Notes: generated by a model from the letters alone, not told the origin. A stretch of DNA of 64,000 nucleotides from Strigamia acuminata (GCA_949358305.1 OX442322.1:3162001-3226000); one strand, 5' to 3'; counted from the stretch's first letter, positions 53,595-64,000 are shown. Numbers and translations: made by a program.

Positions 53595-55141
53595 TGTGGT
53601 GACCCGACTGGGGTGGGGCACGAAGAGTTTCTCTCGTGGCCTACATACGGGTAAAGAGGGGGAGTCGCACGCGCGCCTCCCTTCCCTCAGAGCATTGACA
53701 TCCAGTCAATGGACGGGCGTCTGCCCTGGGGGAGTGGGGGAGATTCGTCTTCTCCACCATTGGGTGGCTTTAGTCACCTGTCACTCCCGCTTTGTGCAAA
53801 GGAATTTGCCTTGCACTGAGCGGGCAGAACCAACACAAAAATCAACCAAGATACACGTAAAAGCCAAACGTCCTAAAACGATCAAGCCTAAGTACAAAGA
53901 CTTCAGGAGTGACCTAGGACAAGGGACTTCCAACGTGAGTACGATTGATTTGTGTTAACCTCCGCAGAGTAACCTGCGAAACAAGATTACCACACTATTT
54001 TAGCAAGCCAGCTAGAAATAGTAAACCTACTCCAATTTAGCGAGTTGTGCAGACAAACGGTCGCACAAGCCTAAATTGCAGTAACCACGACGAGCGTTCC
54101 CGCCGCTGTGTGTATCGCCGGGAACCACCAAGCGTCCGCCGCTGTGTGATCGCCGGACACCTAAACAAAACCCTAAACCTAGACAACAGACCAGAAGTAA
54201 GACCTTTTAGGCATTCACTCGCGCCCGACCAGCGTGAGCCCGAAGGACCGAACGAGAAACGCGAGACGAGGACGCCATTCCTTGCCACGCCGGCCCAAGA
54301 CGACACCACGTTGCCACGCGGACGCCATCTTGGATCCAGAGCGCCAACAAAGGACGACCTCGACCAGTTTCCCGCCAACTTCACACACCTTACCTTTTAC
54401 CTTTATTCCTTTACATATTTTATCCCTTTTAACTGTACATTCCCGTATAATAAATACATTTATTATATTTACCTTTTACATTAGTGAGTTTGCAGTTGCC
54501 AATTGTTCCTTATAATTATGAGTTACAAGCTCATAATTATAATTATAATTCCTTCTTGGATTAGGCACTTGCGGTAAAACCAATATATTTTATAAATTAT
54601 ACTTATGAATACCATGTGAACAGTACAAATCACTTGCATGTAATGGTAGAACAAATCCATATGCAAAAGAAAATGAAAATCTGTAGTTTTACTAATTTGA
54701 CATTTTTCAGACATAAAATTGTCTTCCAGTTTATTTATTTGCTTACCTGGAATGATTTTAGTTGTTTCTATCCTTCGATGGCAGAAAGAAATTGTGATTG
54801 GGGCTGAATGTTGAAACAGGTCAGGCAGCCATTTTGAATTTCCATCAGCACTATCAGCGCCATTTGCAATAGTGGGAGGAGCTTCAAATAGTGTTAAGCG
54901 ATCTGATTGGCTCCCTTATTTTACAAAATAGTGTAAAAGTTGAGGAGTTACGTTATGTTATAAGTCCATTTTTATAATTATGAGCTTGTAACTCATAATT
55001 ATAAGGAACAATTGGCAACCGCAAACTCACTATTGTCTTGCCGTGTTACATTATTTGGGTAACCGCTTGATTAAAGCGGTATTGCGAGATTAGAGAGTGA
55101 CTCATACCACGTATCAGCGACAGACCGAGTTGAGCGCGACA
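53595..55141 (+). repeat. Element H 5' LTR, containing a MITE
   Basis: TGTGGTGACC to GAGCGCGACA. About 1.0 kb once the 547-bp MITE is discounted. The start is set by the end of C homology and the end by the PBS two bases later. It could not be checked against a 3' LTR. Confidence 0.7.
54484..55030. mobile_element. MITE with 59-bp terminal inverted repeats, TA target
   Basis: 54484-54542 and 54972-55030 are inverted copies with one mismatch, starting GTGAGTTTGC. Each is flanked by TA, as in Tc1/mariner-type insertion. The interior has no transposase. Each arm contains its own smaller palindrome (ATAATTATGAG...CTCATAATTAT). Confidence 0.9.
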
Positions 55142-55143
55142 CG

Positions 55144-55161
55144 TGGGGGCCTGTCCGGGAT
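55144..55161 (+). promoter_or_regulatory. Element H primer-binding site (probably tRNA-Pro)
   Basis: TGGGGGCCTGTCCGGGAT fits the remembered tRNA-Pro 3' end at 16 of 18 bases; a CT/TC swap is the difference. Confidence 0.65.
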
Positions 55162-55209
55162 CGATTTAAACGACTCGAATAGAACTTGAGATCATTTTCA
55201 TACCCAAAA

Positions 55210-58200
55210 ATGGCAGACAATATCTGAGCAACGGATTCCGACTCCGACGCAAACAAGAGAGCCGGTAGCCGTAAAGGCGCCGATTATCACTTGCGATCTG
55301 GAGGTCCCTTACCCAAAGCCTCAGCGCACGAAGCGAGGCAAAAACGGCGCAAGCCTAAACCCGATCGTAGAAGCGCATCGGAGGCATCGCACCCGTCTCA
55401 CGCCGAGACGAGGCAGCGATTGGACAAGACAGAGCGGGGTGAAGAGCAATCTCACTCCAAACTGCCGCGTTCTAACCGTGACGGCGAGACGAGCGGAAAC
55501 GAGGTTTTATCCCGTAACCCATCGCCTCGTCTAACGCACGACACCGAGGTGGGCAGTCCGAAAGCGGCGTCTCCAATACAAAAGACGGCCTCAAATACGA
55601 CAGCTAATTCGGCACTAAACACGCCAATTACGCAAAGCCGCCCAGCTTCGGTCAGGTCTGAAGGACACAAGTCCAATGCGTCAAATACTGAGCGTGTTCC
55701 GAGCCAGCCTTACAGCGTCTCGGCCACATTGGTTGACACGATGCAGTTGGCACAGGCAGAAGGTGTACGATACACTCTGCCAACGGGAAAAATAACTGTG
55801 TACGAAACATTGAAAACCCTAAGTGCAGCTTTAAGAGCGCACAGGTTATCCCCACAAATCACCATTGTTGAAGACGCATACGCTCAACAAATGGTAGATT
55901 CCGCTCAATTCGAAGCGGATGCCGAGAATGAGGCCCGACAAGCCATCCGCGAGAGAAAGCGGAAGCTGGCGGAAAGAGAAGCAAGAGCTCTCGAGTACGG
56001 CAAATCCCAGCGCGTTCCGACCACTCCAGAAGAGGTTGAAATAGTGGATCGAGCCTTACATGCACATCGTTATGCATTCCATTCTCAGCAAGAAGCTGAA
56101 CAAGCTTTCATGGCTAGGCTGCAACGAGACAAACCAAAATCCGTTCGCAAGCCAGAAGTTAGCTCGTCCGAATTGTCCGACGAGAGCGTCGAAGGCGACC
56201 CGAAGCGCACGCCGAAGGTCAGCCCCAAACCCGAGCGAAAAAAGGAAGTGCCAGTCACTCCACACAAACGGGAAGTTTCGACCGGACAACGCGTTCGACC
56301 TCGCATGATGGCGTTAGACGATAATACTAACAACGCTATCAACCGATTAATAAATGCGAACAACGCGCGTCGTAACGAAGAACAGACTCACACGAGCCGA
56401 CAACGCGACGACCCGCGGGGTAGCGACTGGCCACAGCCGGTGCCCATCCTCAAAGACGACGGACCTTCGAGAAAACATTCCGAAGACCGCACCTCGTCAC
56501 GAGAGGAACGTCAACGCGAGAGAGGACAGCAACAGTATCACTACGGAAACAGTGATTCGTCGTCGGATGGACTGGAGTCGAATGCACCCAGTCATCACGA
56601 TTCGGAGAGAGGTTCCGGAGAGAGACGAAGGGAAAGAGAACGTGATGAACGCAGGGAAAGGGAACGTGACGACCGTCGTAGGGGCCGGAAAGAGTCAAAC
56701 TCTTCACGGCGCAACCCGCCACGCCGCTCACCGTCTCCCGATCCCAGCTCCGACCCCTCGTCCAACGACGACAGACGAAATGATAAATCAAGTAATCGCC
56801 GGAAGAGATCCAACTCTCCGCGCGATAGAGAGAAACGACGTCGATCGGAAAATAGCGACCACCGACGGGAGGAGTTTCAGGACCTTCCCCGACAAAGCGC
56901 GTTTACCGATTCGACGGGTCGGCAGTATACGATGGGAGAGCTTGGAAGAGCCCTGCTTGGCTCGTTAAAAGCCGAGGAAATCGATCTGAGCAAACGAAAC
57001 GATCGTAATCGTAGCACTGGCGACCGCGTAAAGAAAAAATACGCTGTCTCCCGACGTGACACCATGAGTGTTACCGGGAATATTAGGTGGCAATTTTATA
57101 TTCAGAACCGTTTCGACGGGTCATGGAAAGCGGGAGATCGCTTCCTTGACGAAGTAATTCGAATTAAGATTGCCACTAAAGCCACCGTAGGAGACATGCT
57201 CACCCACGGTATTGTCGAGCTAATGACAGGCTCGGCACGTGAGTGGTACCAAGGATTGAAAGGCGTCAATTGGGACGACTTTTTAATGAGATTCGACCTG
57301 CGCTACGGCGAGACACCCGAAGAGGTGAGCCGAAAGATGCGAGGTCTTCGCCAGATGCCTGGTGAAACCATAATGGATTACGACATTCGCGCCAGATTGT
57401 TGTTCGAAAAGGCCCCGATGGAATTTCATGCCACGGGATTCAACCTTTTCTTTCTCGGCGGTTTGTCGGAGTACTCGCAACGGGTGCTACTTGAAGAAAG
57501 GACACCGACAGGAGGCAGCTACGAGGAGATGAGCGCCTTCCTGTTCGAGAACACGATAGATATCGAGAAGAGGTATTATTCCGCTTTACCAGAAGCGGAG
57601 AAAGCAGCGACCGCAAACCGTCTCAAGTTGAGTGCGGAAAGATATGGGGCGACAGATAAGATTATGCGCCCTACTGAATATCTTAGCGGTATAATGGAGC
57701 TGGCAGAAGCTAGCGTTGGTTTGCAAATAAAAAATAAACTGACATCCACGCTGCCTTCCAACCCTTTGGCCGCCCCTAAAAAGGCACCGACAGCGTCAGC
57801 CATGCAAGCAACACTGGAGGAGGTCAAGGAGGGGGAGGAAGCCGAACAAAATGTCGGAAAATCAGACGAAAAAGAAGAAAAAGACGATTATTTGACGGAC
57901 GAAGAAATACGAAGCTATCGCGACACCTTATCAACGGGTTGCGATGAAGAAGGACCGCTAGTACATCTCATCCATCGAGATAGAGCGGTAGAAGAATTTC
58001 GCGCCAGGTTAAAACAAAATGCCGGCCGAATTCCAAAGTATTTTCGAAAAAATTACACGCCACCGTCGAAAACAGACCCTGAAAAGAAGAAATCGATTGA
58101 AGCCCCAAGAGACAAATCAAATATTCGTTGTTTTAAGTGTAACCAACCGGGTCACTAATCCAATGAGTGCCCAAGAACAGCGAAAGAAGACGCTAAGTTT

Positions 58201-58278
58201 GACGCGATAATGAAGCAGATGGCAGAGATTAAACTCGCCATGGCAAAAAACGAGTCAGCGCAGGCGGCGAAGAAATAA
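55210..58278 (+). pseudogene. gag: Element H Gag (two nonsense codons)
   Basis: About 1023 codons from ATG 55210 (MADNI). TGA at 55225-55227 is codon 6, and a second stop, TAA 58156-58158, lies inside the zinc knuckle CFKCNQPGH-SNEC. Residues about 461-557 form an Arg-rich RE/RD/RS tract like those of splicing factors. A capsid-like region is at about 624-794 (SAREWYQGLKGVNWDDFLMRFD region). The C-terminus ends QAAKK. It is long for a gypsy Gag, owing to the charged N-terminal half. An internal start downstream of codon 6 could still allow partial expression. Confidence 0.88.
58245..58251 (+). promoter_or_regulatory. Programmed -1 frameshift heptamer A AAA AAC
   Basis: Gag codons GCA AAA AAC, nine codons before the gag stop. 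The -1 frame is open from here through pol. Confidence 0.8.
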
Positions 58279-61200
58279 CTTCTCGACCGTCTGCGCCATT
58301 TATAAAGAAGAAGGGGTTTAACAAAGGGTTCGATAAACCGCCACCAGTCAAAGAAATTGGTAGTGACATAGCTAACGCCCAAATTCAAGACAGGGCCAAC
58401 AACGCTTTGCAGGTAATTACCGCAAACGCTGAGGCTGAGGCGGAAGAACCGAACCTACTGCTTGAAGAATTACCTCAAGTAGTCGAAGAGACAGAAGAAT
58501 TTCGTGTTTTCATGTGCAACGTGGCGGTCGAATACACCAGCCGCCTATGTATGCTGCCCATGACAATAGAACGCGAAAAAATTATGGGACTATTAGACTC
58601 GGGAGCAGATCGCTCGTTCGTTTCCGAAGACATAGTAGCATCATTGGGTCTCACCGATAAAATAAAAGGCGTTAATAAGAATGTACGTCTAAAAACCGCC
58701 AACGGAATGGCGCGTCCAAAAGGAGTCATATTATTGACCATGGAGTGGCTCGGAGGGGTAGAACAACACCCTTTCCTGGTCCTGTCCACGTGCGACAGAA
58801 TTTTTCTGTTGGGTTTGGACCTCATGGCGTCAATGGAAATACAACCAAATCCAATAACGAAATCTTGGAATTATATCAGAAATGATAGAGAAAGACCCGC
58901 AATTGTCGTGCCACCAGCTCTTATCAAAGAAGCGGCCGACAAGACACAGTGGGAGAAAGGCCTAAAGAAATTCGTTCAAGACTACGATTTTAAAGCATTC
59001 GTAGCAGAATTGCAGCGGGACAATGTAGTGGAAACGCTTGTCGCCGACGCCGCTTTAGAATTAAACGAAGCGGCCGCCCTACGAAGGGTCCTACTCAAAT
59101 ATGAGGGGATTCTGTCAAAAAAACCGGGCAGAACGAATAGGGCTATTCACGAAATTAATTTGACGGATAATAAACCTATACGAGTTGCGTATAAGGGAAT
59201 GAACCCGCAAAAACGTGAAATAGTGCAAAAAATGTGCAAAGAAATGCTGGACAACGGTATTGTCTCCGAGGCCCAGGGAGAATACGCGACGCGAGTTGTG
59301 CTCGTGATGCGCCCAGGCTCGGACCCACGTCTATGCATTGATTACCGCCCATTAAACGCGGTGACGGAGATAGATCCCATACAGATGCCGTCGATCGAAT
59401 CCATTTTGAGAGAGCTTAGCCCCTTTTCTTGGGTTACGACGATGGATCTGTCGAAGGGATACTGGCAATTAGAAATGAGGCCAGAGGATAAACTAAAGAC
59501 AGCATTTTACTCGCCAATTGGACGGTTGATGTTCAACGTCATGCCGTTTGGTTTAGTGAATGCTCCCAGTACCTTTCAGAGACTAATCGAGAGCGTATTG
59601 GGTGATATATTGCATCAGTTTTTGTGGGCATACTTAGATGACATTGTCATCGCCTCAAAAACATTTGAAGAGCACATTGAGCATATCGACCAAGTGCTCA
59701 CCCGGCTGGCGAAAGCTGGGTTGCACGTACATCCAGGGAAAAGCAAGTTTTGCCGTAAAGAATTAGCTTTCCTGGGTTATCGCATTGGTGTCAACGGGCT
59801 AGCAATCGGCCCCGAGAAAATTGATGCGATTCATCGTTTTCCACCCCCCGAAGACGTTAAGGGGGTTCAGAGGTTTATGGGGATGATAAACTTCTTCGGC
59901 AGACTCTTACCGGGTCTTGCTGAGGTCGCAGCTCCAATAACCGACCTCCTGAAAACTGAAATGGAGTTCGAGTGGACAGACGATTGTAACATCGCATTTA
60001 ATGCGATAAAGAGGATGTTGACTGAAGTTGGAGTCATGCCTCTACCCGACTTGAACCGGCCGTTCATATTACACACGGACGCCAGCAGAGTTGGGTTGGG
60101 AGCAGCATTGCTCCAAACACACGTGCGCGACGGAGTCGAACAAGACCTGCCGTACATGTTTATAAGTCGCAAACTCCAAGGCGCTGAAAAAAATTACAAC
60201 GCCACAGAGTTGGAGTGTTTGGCAGTTGTGTGGGCTATAAGGAAATTCAGAGATTACCTCGAATATACCAAATTTGTAGTCCACACAGATCATCAAGCGT
60301 TACAATGGCTGATGAAATTAAAGGAGCCAGCCGGTCGACTAGCCAGATGGCAGTTAGAACTGATGGCATGCGACTTGACCATTCAATACAAGCCCGGCAA
60401 ATATAACGTCGTGGCTGATGCTCTGTCACGGGCACCAGTGTCAGATCCTATCAACGCTGACGATGATGGCGAGGATGATTCCCGCATCATTTACTGCCCA
60501 ACGAGTTGTCATCGTTGGGATTTAAGGAAAATGAATGAAATTCCTACCGCGTCTCCAGCAGATGTAAAATTCTGTGGATTCTGGACGCGGTTATACCAAC
60601 CAGCTGCTGACAATTACCCAAATGCAAAGAAGGAATTTAAGCTAGAGCGGAGAATAAATGACCCGCTTCTAAGCGCCTTCCACGCTCGTGTCAACAAGCA
60701 AATGAAAAGCAATCCCCCGACAAGGGAAGAAATAATTGTGCAACAAAAATTAGACAAAAAATGTCAGGACAGAGCTAGATTCGTACTGACAGGAAAATAT
60801 CCACCCAACTTAACCAGAAGGCAGAAGCGTCGTTATGCACACGAATCCATAGATTACCTATTGGATGACGGCCTTTTGGTGAAACATCACCCAAATCACC
60901 AAGATGACTTGAGTGAATCAGACACCGCAGTAAAGGTAGTAATACCTGCTTCCTTAATTGGTCGTATATTGTGGTTGTTACACGGGCACCCGCTTGCAAG
61001 TCATGCGGGAGTAAGCAGAACACTCTATCGTGCTACACAGCTTTTTCACTGGACAGGGATGAAAAAAGATATTGCTCTTTTTGTCCACCAATGTCAGCGA
61101 TGTCAAGCGTGCAAGCCGAGGAGTAAATCACCATTCAAAACTATTTTCTTAGGGCCTTACGCGCCTTTTGATTGTTTAAGTGTCGATGTGATGGGCCCAA

Positions 61201-62261
61201 AACCCATTACGGGAAATAAAAACGCGTACATTATTGTTATAATGGACGTAGCAACTCGTTGGCCCGAGTTGTACGCCATCGCTAGACCTTCAGCAGAAAA
61301 AATCGTTGAATGTATCTACGACGTAGCGTTACGTTACGGATTTCCACGTAAAATAATATCCAATAACGGACCCCAATTTATCTCGAAAATTTGGGGTAAA
61401 TTTTGTGAAAAGTTCGGTATTGTAGCGTCACACACCTCGACCTATAATCCCAGAACGAATCCCGTTGAGCGACTCAACAGGGACATTAAATATGCATTGA
61501 GCATATTCACTGACATCCACAATCGTTGGGATGAGTACTTGAGGGAGATCGCGTTCAGCATACGAACGACGGTCTCAAGGACGAGAGATTTTTCTCCGGC
61601 CTACCTCAATTTCGCCCGAGAGCTACGAGTGCCTTGGGACCCACGAGTGGCAGAGTCGGTAAATGTGGTGGACCCCGAGAAACCACATGAGTACGTGTAT
61701 AAATTGGAACAAACAATTTCGAGCACGTACAAGCATATGATGGCGCACATTTTTAACATGCGCGACCGCATTTTACAAGATAAAAGCGGTAGAAAATTTG
61801 TGAATTTCGAGATCAATGATTTAGTGTGGAAGGACACACACATCCTCTCAAATGCAGCGAGAGGAATCACCGCCAGCTTGGCCGACAAAAGAGACGGTCC
61901 GTATGTGATCATCGACAAGCATGGCGGTAACGCGTATAAATTACGTAAGCTCGAGGACAATACCGAGCATAAATCGATACAAGTACGAGAGTTAACTCCG
62001 TACATTCCGGAATTCCCGCAAGAAATGTGGGCCAAAGGCCAAGTCAAGTCTAAAACTGACGGCCAAATCGTCGATATGTTCGCTGGCGAGTCGGAAAAAG
62101 CACCGCCAAGTGACAACGAGGAGTATTTCGACGCCCCTTCACCTCCAGTAAACGAGATCGTTGAATCCGTTTCGGATCCAATTTTGGTCGGGGGGGAAAC
62201 AGGAGAAACTCCTGAAACAAACACAAAAAACACGGATAAAAAAGAAAAGAAACATGAGTAG
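58245..62261 (+). CDS. pol: Element H Pol polyprotein with altered integrase catalytic site
   Basis: Open to TAG 62259-62261. Counting from 58407: protease LLDSGADRS near 64, RT AYLDD near 408, RNase H HTDASR near 556, and HTDHQALQWL further on. The integrase zinc region (HGHPLASHAG...CQRCQAC) is near 858-900. In the integrase core the first D (VDVMGP) is near 927 and E (PVERLNRD) near 1020. The middle position reads SNNGPQF at about 986 where A has SDNG, so the catalytic Asp is Asn (codon AAT at 61362-61364). GPY/F-type KRDGPY is near 1160. PR, RT and RNase H look functional; integration should be blocked. Confidence 0.92.
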   Translation, partial: KKRVSAGGEEITSRPSAPFIKKKGFNKGFDKPPPVKEIGSDIANAQIQDRANNALQVITANAEAEAEEPNLLLEELPQVVEETEEFRVFMCNVAVEYTSRLCMLPMTIEREKIMGLLDSGADRSFVSEDIVASLGLTDKIKGVNKNVRLKTANGMARPKGVILLTMEWLGGVEQHPFLVLSTCDRIFLLGLDLMASMEIQPNPITKSWNYIRNDRERPAIVVPPALIKEAADKTQWEKGLKKFVQDYDFKAFVAELQRDNVVETLVADAALELNEAAALRRVLLKYEGILSKKPGRTNRAIHEINLTDNKPIRVAYKGMNPQKREIVQKMCKEMLDNGIVSEAQGEYATRVVLVMRPGSDPRLCIDYRPLNAVTEIDPIQMPSIESILRELSPFSWVTTMDLSKGYWQLEMRPEDKLKTAFYSPIGRLMFNVMPFGLVNAPSTFQRLIESVLGDILHQFLWAYLDDIVIASKTFEEHIEHIDQVLTRLAKAGLHVHPGKSKFCRKELAFLGYRIGVNGLAIGPEKIDAIHRFPPPEDVKGVQRFMGMINFFGRLLPGLAEVAAPITDLLKTEMEFEWTDDCNIAFNAIKRMLTEVGVMPLPDLNRPFILHTDASRVGLGAALLQTHVRDGVEQDLPYMFISRKLQGAEKNYNATELECLAVVWAIRKFRDYLEYTKFVVHTDHQALQWLMKLKEPAGRLARWQLELMACDLTIQYKPGKYNVVADALSRAPVSDPINADDDGEDDSRIIYCPTSCHRWDLRKMNEIPTASPADVKFCGFWTRLYQPAADNYPNAKKEFKLERRINDPLLSAFHARVNKQMKSNPPTREEIIVQQKLDKKCQDRARFVLTGKYPPNLTRRQKRRYAHESIDYLLDDGLLVKHHPNHQDDLSESDTAVKVVIPASLIGRILWLLHGHPLASHAGVSRTLYRATQLFHWTGMKKDIALFVHQCQRCQACKPRSKSPFKTIFLGPYAPFDCLSVDVMGPKPITGNKNAYIIVIMDVATRWPELYAIARPSAEKIVECIYDVALRYGFPRKIISNNGPQFISKIWGKFCEKFGIVASHTSTYNPRTNPVERLNRDIKYALSIFTDIHNRWDEYLREIAFSIRTTVSRTRDFSPAYLNFARELRVPWDPRVAESVNVVDPEKPHEYVYKLEQTISSTYKHMMAHIFNMRDRILQDKSGRKFVNFEINDLVWKDTHILSNAARGITASLADKRDGPYVIIDKHGGNAYKLRKLEDNTEHKSIQVRELTPYIPEFPQEMWAKGQVKSKTDGQIVDMFAGESEKAPPSDNEEYFDAPSPPVNEIVESVSDPILVGGETGETPETNTKNTDKKEKKHE

Positions 62262-62848
62262 GTACAGACACAAAAAACAACAAAAAATATCGTACCTGTC
62301 TCAGCCCATCACCTGCGGCCTCGTAGAAGTAATCCGTTCATAAAAGACGGAAAGGTCGTAGGAAAGGAGTAAAAAACGTTACGAGTCGATGGCGACGCTG
62401 AAAACAAAAAAATTGATCGATCGACAGCGCTAGCCATCAAAATCCGAGACTCTGAAAAATTTCGCTAAGTCCAACAAGCGATTTCGGTCGAATTCACGTC
62501 ACAAGATGGCGTGGAAACGCGGGACCCGTAGCAAAATTATCGGCACGGGTCGGATACCGCGTGCAAAAGACCCCGTAGCAGCGATCGCGCACGGGTGTAG
62601 AAACAAAGGAGCCCCGTAGCGTAACATGCGCGCGGGCTGATGCGCACAAGTCTCAAACACCTGGTTCTGGAGTAAATTACCCAGAACCCACCACGATAGC
62701 CTCGTTTTCACCCGGACTTCCGCTAAATCAGCTGATCGCCGTCCGCGCGTGATACACGTCGTATTTTAACCAAGTTTTTATCCGCTTTTACGAGGAGGTT
62801 TTTTAAACATTTTTTATCGTGGCTTGACTGTTGTGCGTAATCCTCACG
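62262..62848 (+). other. Region after H pol with three tandem hairpins
   Basis: No ORF is supported. At 62524-62637 three successive units share CCCGTAGC on the left and a CGGG arm on the right. Pairs are ACCCGT/ACGGGT (62524-62529 with 62545-62550), CCCGT/ACGGG (62572-62576 with 62591-62595) and CCCG/CGGG (62613-62616 with 62633-62636). Confidence 0.6.
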
Positions 62849-62944
62849 ATGGCTGAGGAAGGAGGGGACGAAGAAATGCTTGAAATAGAGCATCATGCAG
62901 ACGAGAACTGGGATCAGGACGTTAATATGGTTCCACCCGTTCAG
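62849..62944 (+). CDS. Predicted exon 1 of an unidentified two-exon gene
   Basis: ATG 62849 opens an acidic frame (MAEEGGDEEMLEIEHH...) of 32 codons up to CAG|GTAGTA at 62944, a good donor in phase 0. Unspliced, the frame would stop at 62986 after 45 codons. The acceptor is proposed at 63736. No domain is recognised. It may be H's third ORF, a captured gene or host DNA beyond a truncated H. Confidence 0.45.
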
Positions 62945-63736
62945 GTAGTAGTCGACATCGGCGCACGAGACTCAGCTCCGTGCTGTTGAATAAAATAATT
63001 TCTGTTTGCCTAATACTTGACATGAACGCTTTGCGTTCGCAATAGTGTGTAATTGATTTATTAATAACCACAATCGCGAGAGCGATTGTTTTTTCTCCTT
63101 ATTGTTTGTTTTCAAGGACGCGATCGCAGACTTAATGTCGCCTCGCTCCTTGAAAATGACTCACGACAATTGACACGAACGAGACAAAGGAAACGAGCTT
63201 TCTTTTTATATTTCCAGGAATGGGAATAATTTATTGGGTAGATTTTGGAATAATTTATAGAACATTGTTTTCTATTTTTATTCGTTATTTTATTCGCGAA
63301 TTTTTCCGATGACACTAATTTATTTTAGATTCGTTTTTAACTCGACTTTAACTCCGAATTTTGGAGTTATTATTAGATAAATTTATTTTACGTTTAATTT
63401 ACGACAAGAACATTTATTTACATGTTCTAAAATTGTCATTTGGAATTTTCACGAACGATTTCGCGAGTTTATTTAATTTATTACACATTAATTTTAAATA
63501 TTAAATAATCCGAAGAGAATTTCCGGATTAAGATGCCTGATTCCGTCTCGTGGTTATCGTTGGACGTGAGCCAGATGTGCCAAGAAGACTCTTTTCTTCC
63601 TGACAAGGACGAATCAATGAACAGGAATCGGACTCGACGAACGGCCGCACGTTTTGGCGACGTTCCTCGAGCCCACCCTTATTTATCTCCGTGTTATTGG
63701 CGATGTTAGTAATTATTTTGTTTTCCATCATTGCAG
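62945..63736 (+). other. Predicted 792-bp intron
   Basis: GT-AG bounded and AT-rich (contrast with GC-rich exon 2). It ends with a pyrimidine-rich stretch and TTGCAG. No ORF of note; short palindromes such as AATCGCGAGAGCGATT near 63070. Confidence 0.45.
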
Positions 63737-64000
63737 ATGGAGCTCCGAAACACGTGGGGAGCGCTCAGCCCCGCATGCATAGTGCGAGCGGGCATTTATC
63801 GAGGCGTACTGCCCGATTTTCTGCGCCGCTGCTTTGGCGAAGATGCAAATCCATACCGCCTGCGCGTATTATTTTCGCGCGCCCTCGCCAAGCGTTGGGT
63901 CAACGACTGTACACTCCTGGACGCGTTCCCGGAGTCAGTGCGAGACGTCGTTGCTGCAGAGCTCGCTCGCAGCGATGACCCGAAGTCTCCGATCTTCCAC
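63737..64000 (+). CDS. Predicted exon 2, open to window end, unidentified
   Basis: 88 codons with no stop, in phase with exon 1, starting MELRNTWGAL and running off the edge. Rich in Arg, Ala and Leu, with segments such as LPDFLRRCFG and FSRALAKRWVND that look like folded helical protein. The base composition shift against the intron supports coding. I do not recognise the family. An unspliced start at ATG 63737 is also possible. Confidence 0.5.
   Translation, partial: MELRNTWGALSPACIVRAGIYRGVLPDFLRRCFGEDANPYRLRVLFSRALAKRWVNDCTLLDAFPESVRDVVAAELARSDDPKSPIFH

Larger units (their letters stand above)
46566..64000 (+). mobile_element. Element C: Ty3/gypsy retrotransposon, right end outside window
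   Basis: Full 5' LTR, Gln PBS, leader, intact gag, -1 frameshift site and a decayed pol that is interrupted at 53595 by element H. Since H also runs past the window, C's 3' part is not seen. Gag and pol are related to element A (similar capsid, protease and RT blocks and the same frameshift design). Confidence 0.85.
53595..64000 (+). mobile_element. Element H: Ty3/gypsy retrotransposon nested in C pol, right end outside window
   Basis: The LTR starts TGTGGTGACC at 53595, exactly where C RNase H homology stops. The LTR end, PBS, gag, -1 frameshift and pol follow in order. No second copy of the LTR appears before 64000, so the 3' LTR either lies beyond the window or H is truncated after pol. 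If it lies beyond, H has at least 1.7 kb after pol, including the two-exon gene model. Confidence 0.82.

Overview
This window is a retrotransposon graveyard from an invertebrate animal genome (probably arthropod; nematode not excluded). No tRNA or rRNA gene, CRISPR array or bacterial operon is visible. Almost all DNA from 1161 to the right edge belongs to LTR retrotransposons inserted into one another. Direct repeats, target-site duplications (TSDs) and interrupted reading frames allow the nest to be taken apart.

Left of 1161: a 27-bp minisatellite (1-165), then about 1 kb with no gene I can support. 1161-45058 is a single Ty1/copia element, 'E' (+), bounded by TSD CATAT. It has been opened three times. 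(i) 'A' (-, 1667-23275, TSD TAACCT) is a Ty3/gypsy element in E's leader; its own gag is split by 'B' (-, 9857-19534), a non-autonomous gypsy relative with a capsid-less gag and no pol. (ii) 'F' (-, 24529-36261) is a copia element in E's gag, itself split by 'G' (-, 26638-31129), a copia derivative without reverse transcriptase. (iii) 'D' (-, 38775-42794, TSD CGCTT) is a small LTR element in E's pol. D carries no gag or pol but a 530-codon ORF resembling the axonemal protein DRC2/CCDC65. D's LTR is split by a solo LTR of family 'C' (38857-40608, TSD TACT). Right of E lies a decayed copia remnant 'I' (45473-46294). Then comes a gypsy element 'C' (+, from 46566) whose pol is interrupted at 53595 by another gypsy element 'H' (+). 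H's LTR contains a MITE (54484-55030), and H's right end is outside the window.

PBS sequences give primers by complementarity to tRNA 3' ends as I remember them: initiator Met for E and F, Gln for A, B and C, Ser for D, probably Pro for H. A, C and H each end gag at an A-AAA-AAC slippery heptamer and place pol in the -1 frame.

Two observations stand out. All four copia-type copies (E, F, G, I) encode, where the region survives, a methyl-CpG-binding-domain-like module between integrase and reverse transcriptase. Element D looks like a cellular mRNA captured between LTRs and then retrotransposed. Other points of interest are tandem duplication of a PBS in B, dense short hairpins in gypsy leaders, a CTCF-like motif in three gypsy LTR families, covarying hairpins in the C LTR, and a two-exon gene model at the right edge that may lie inside H.
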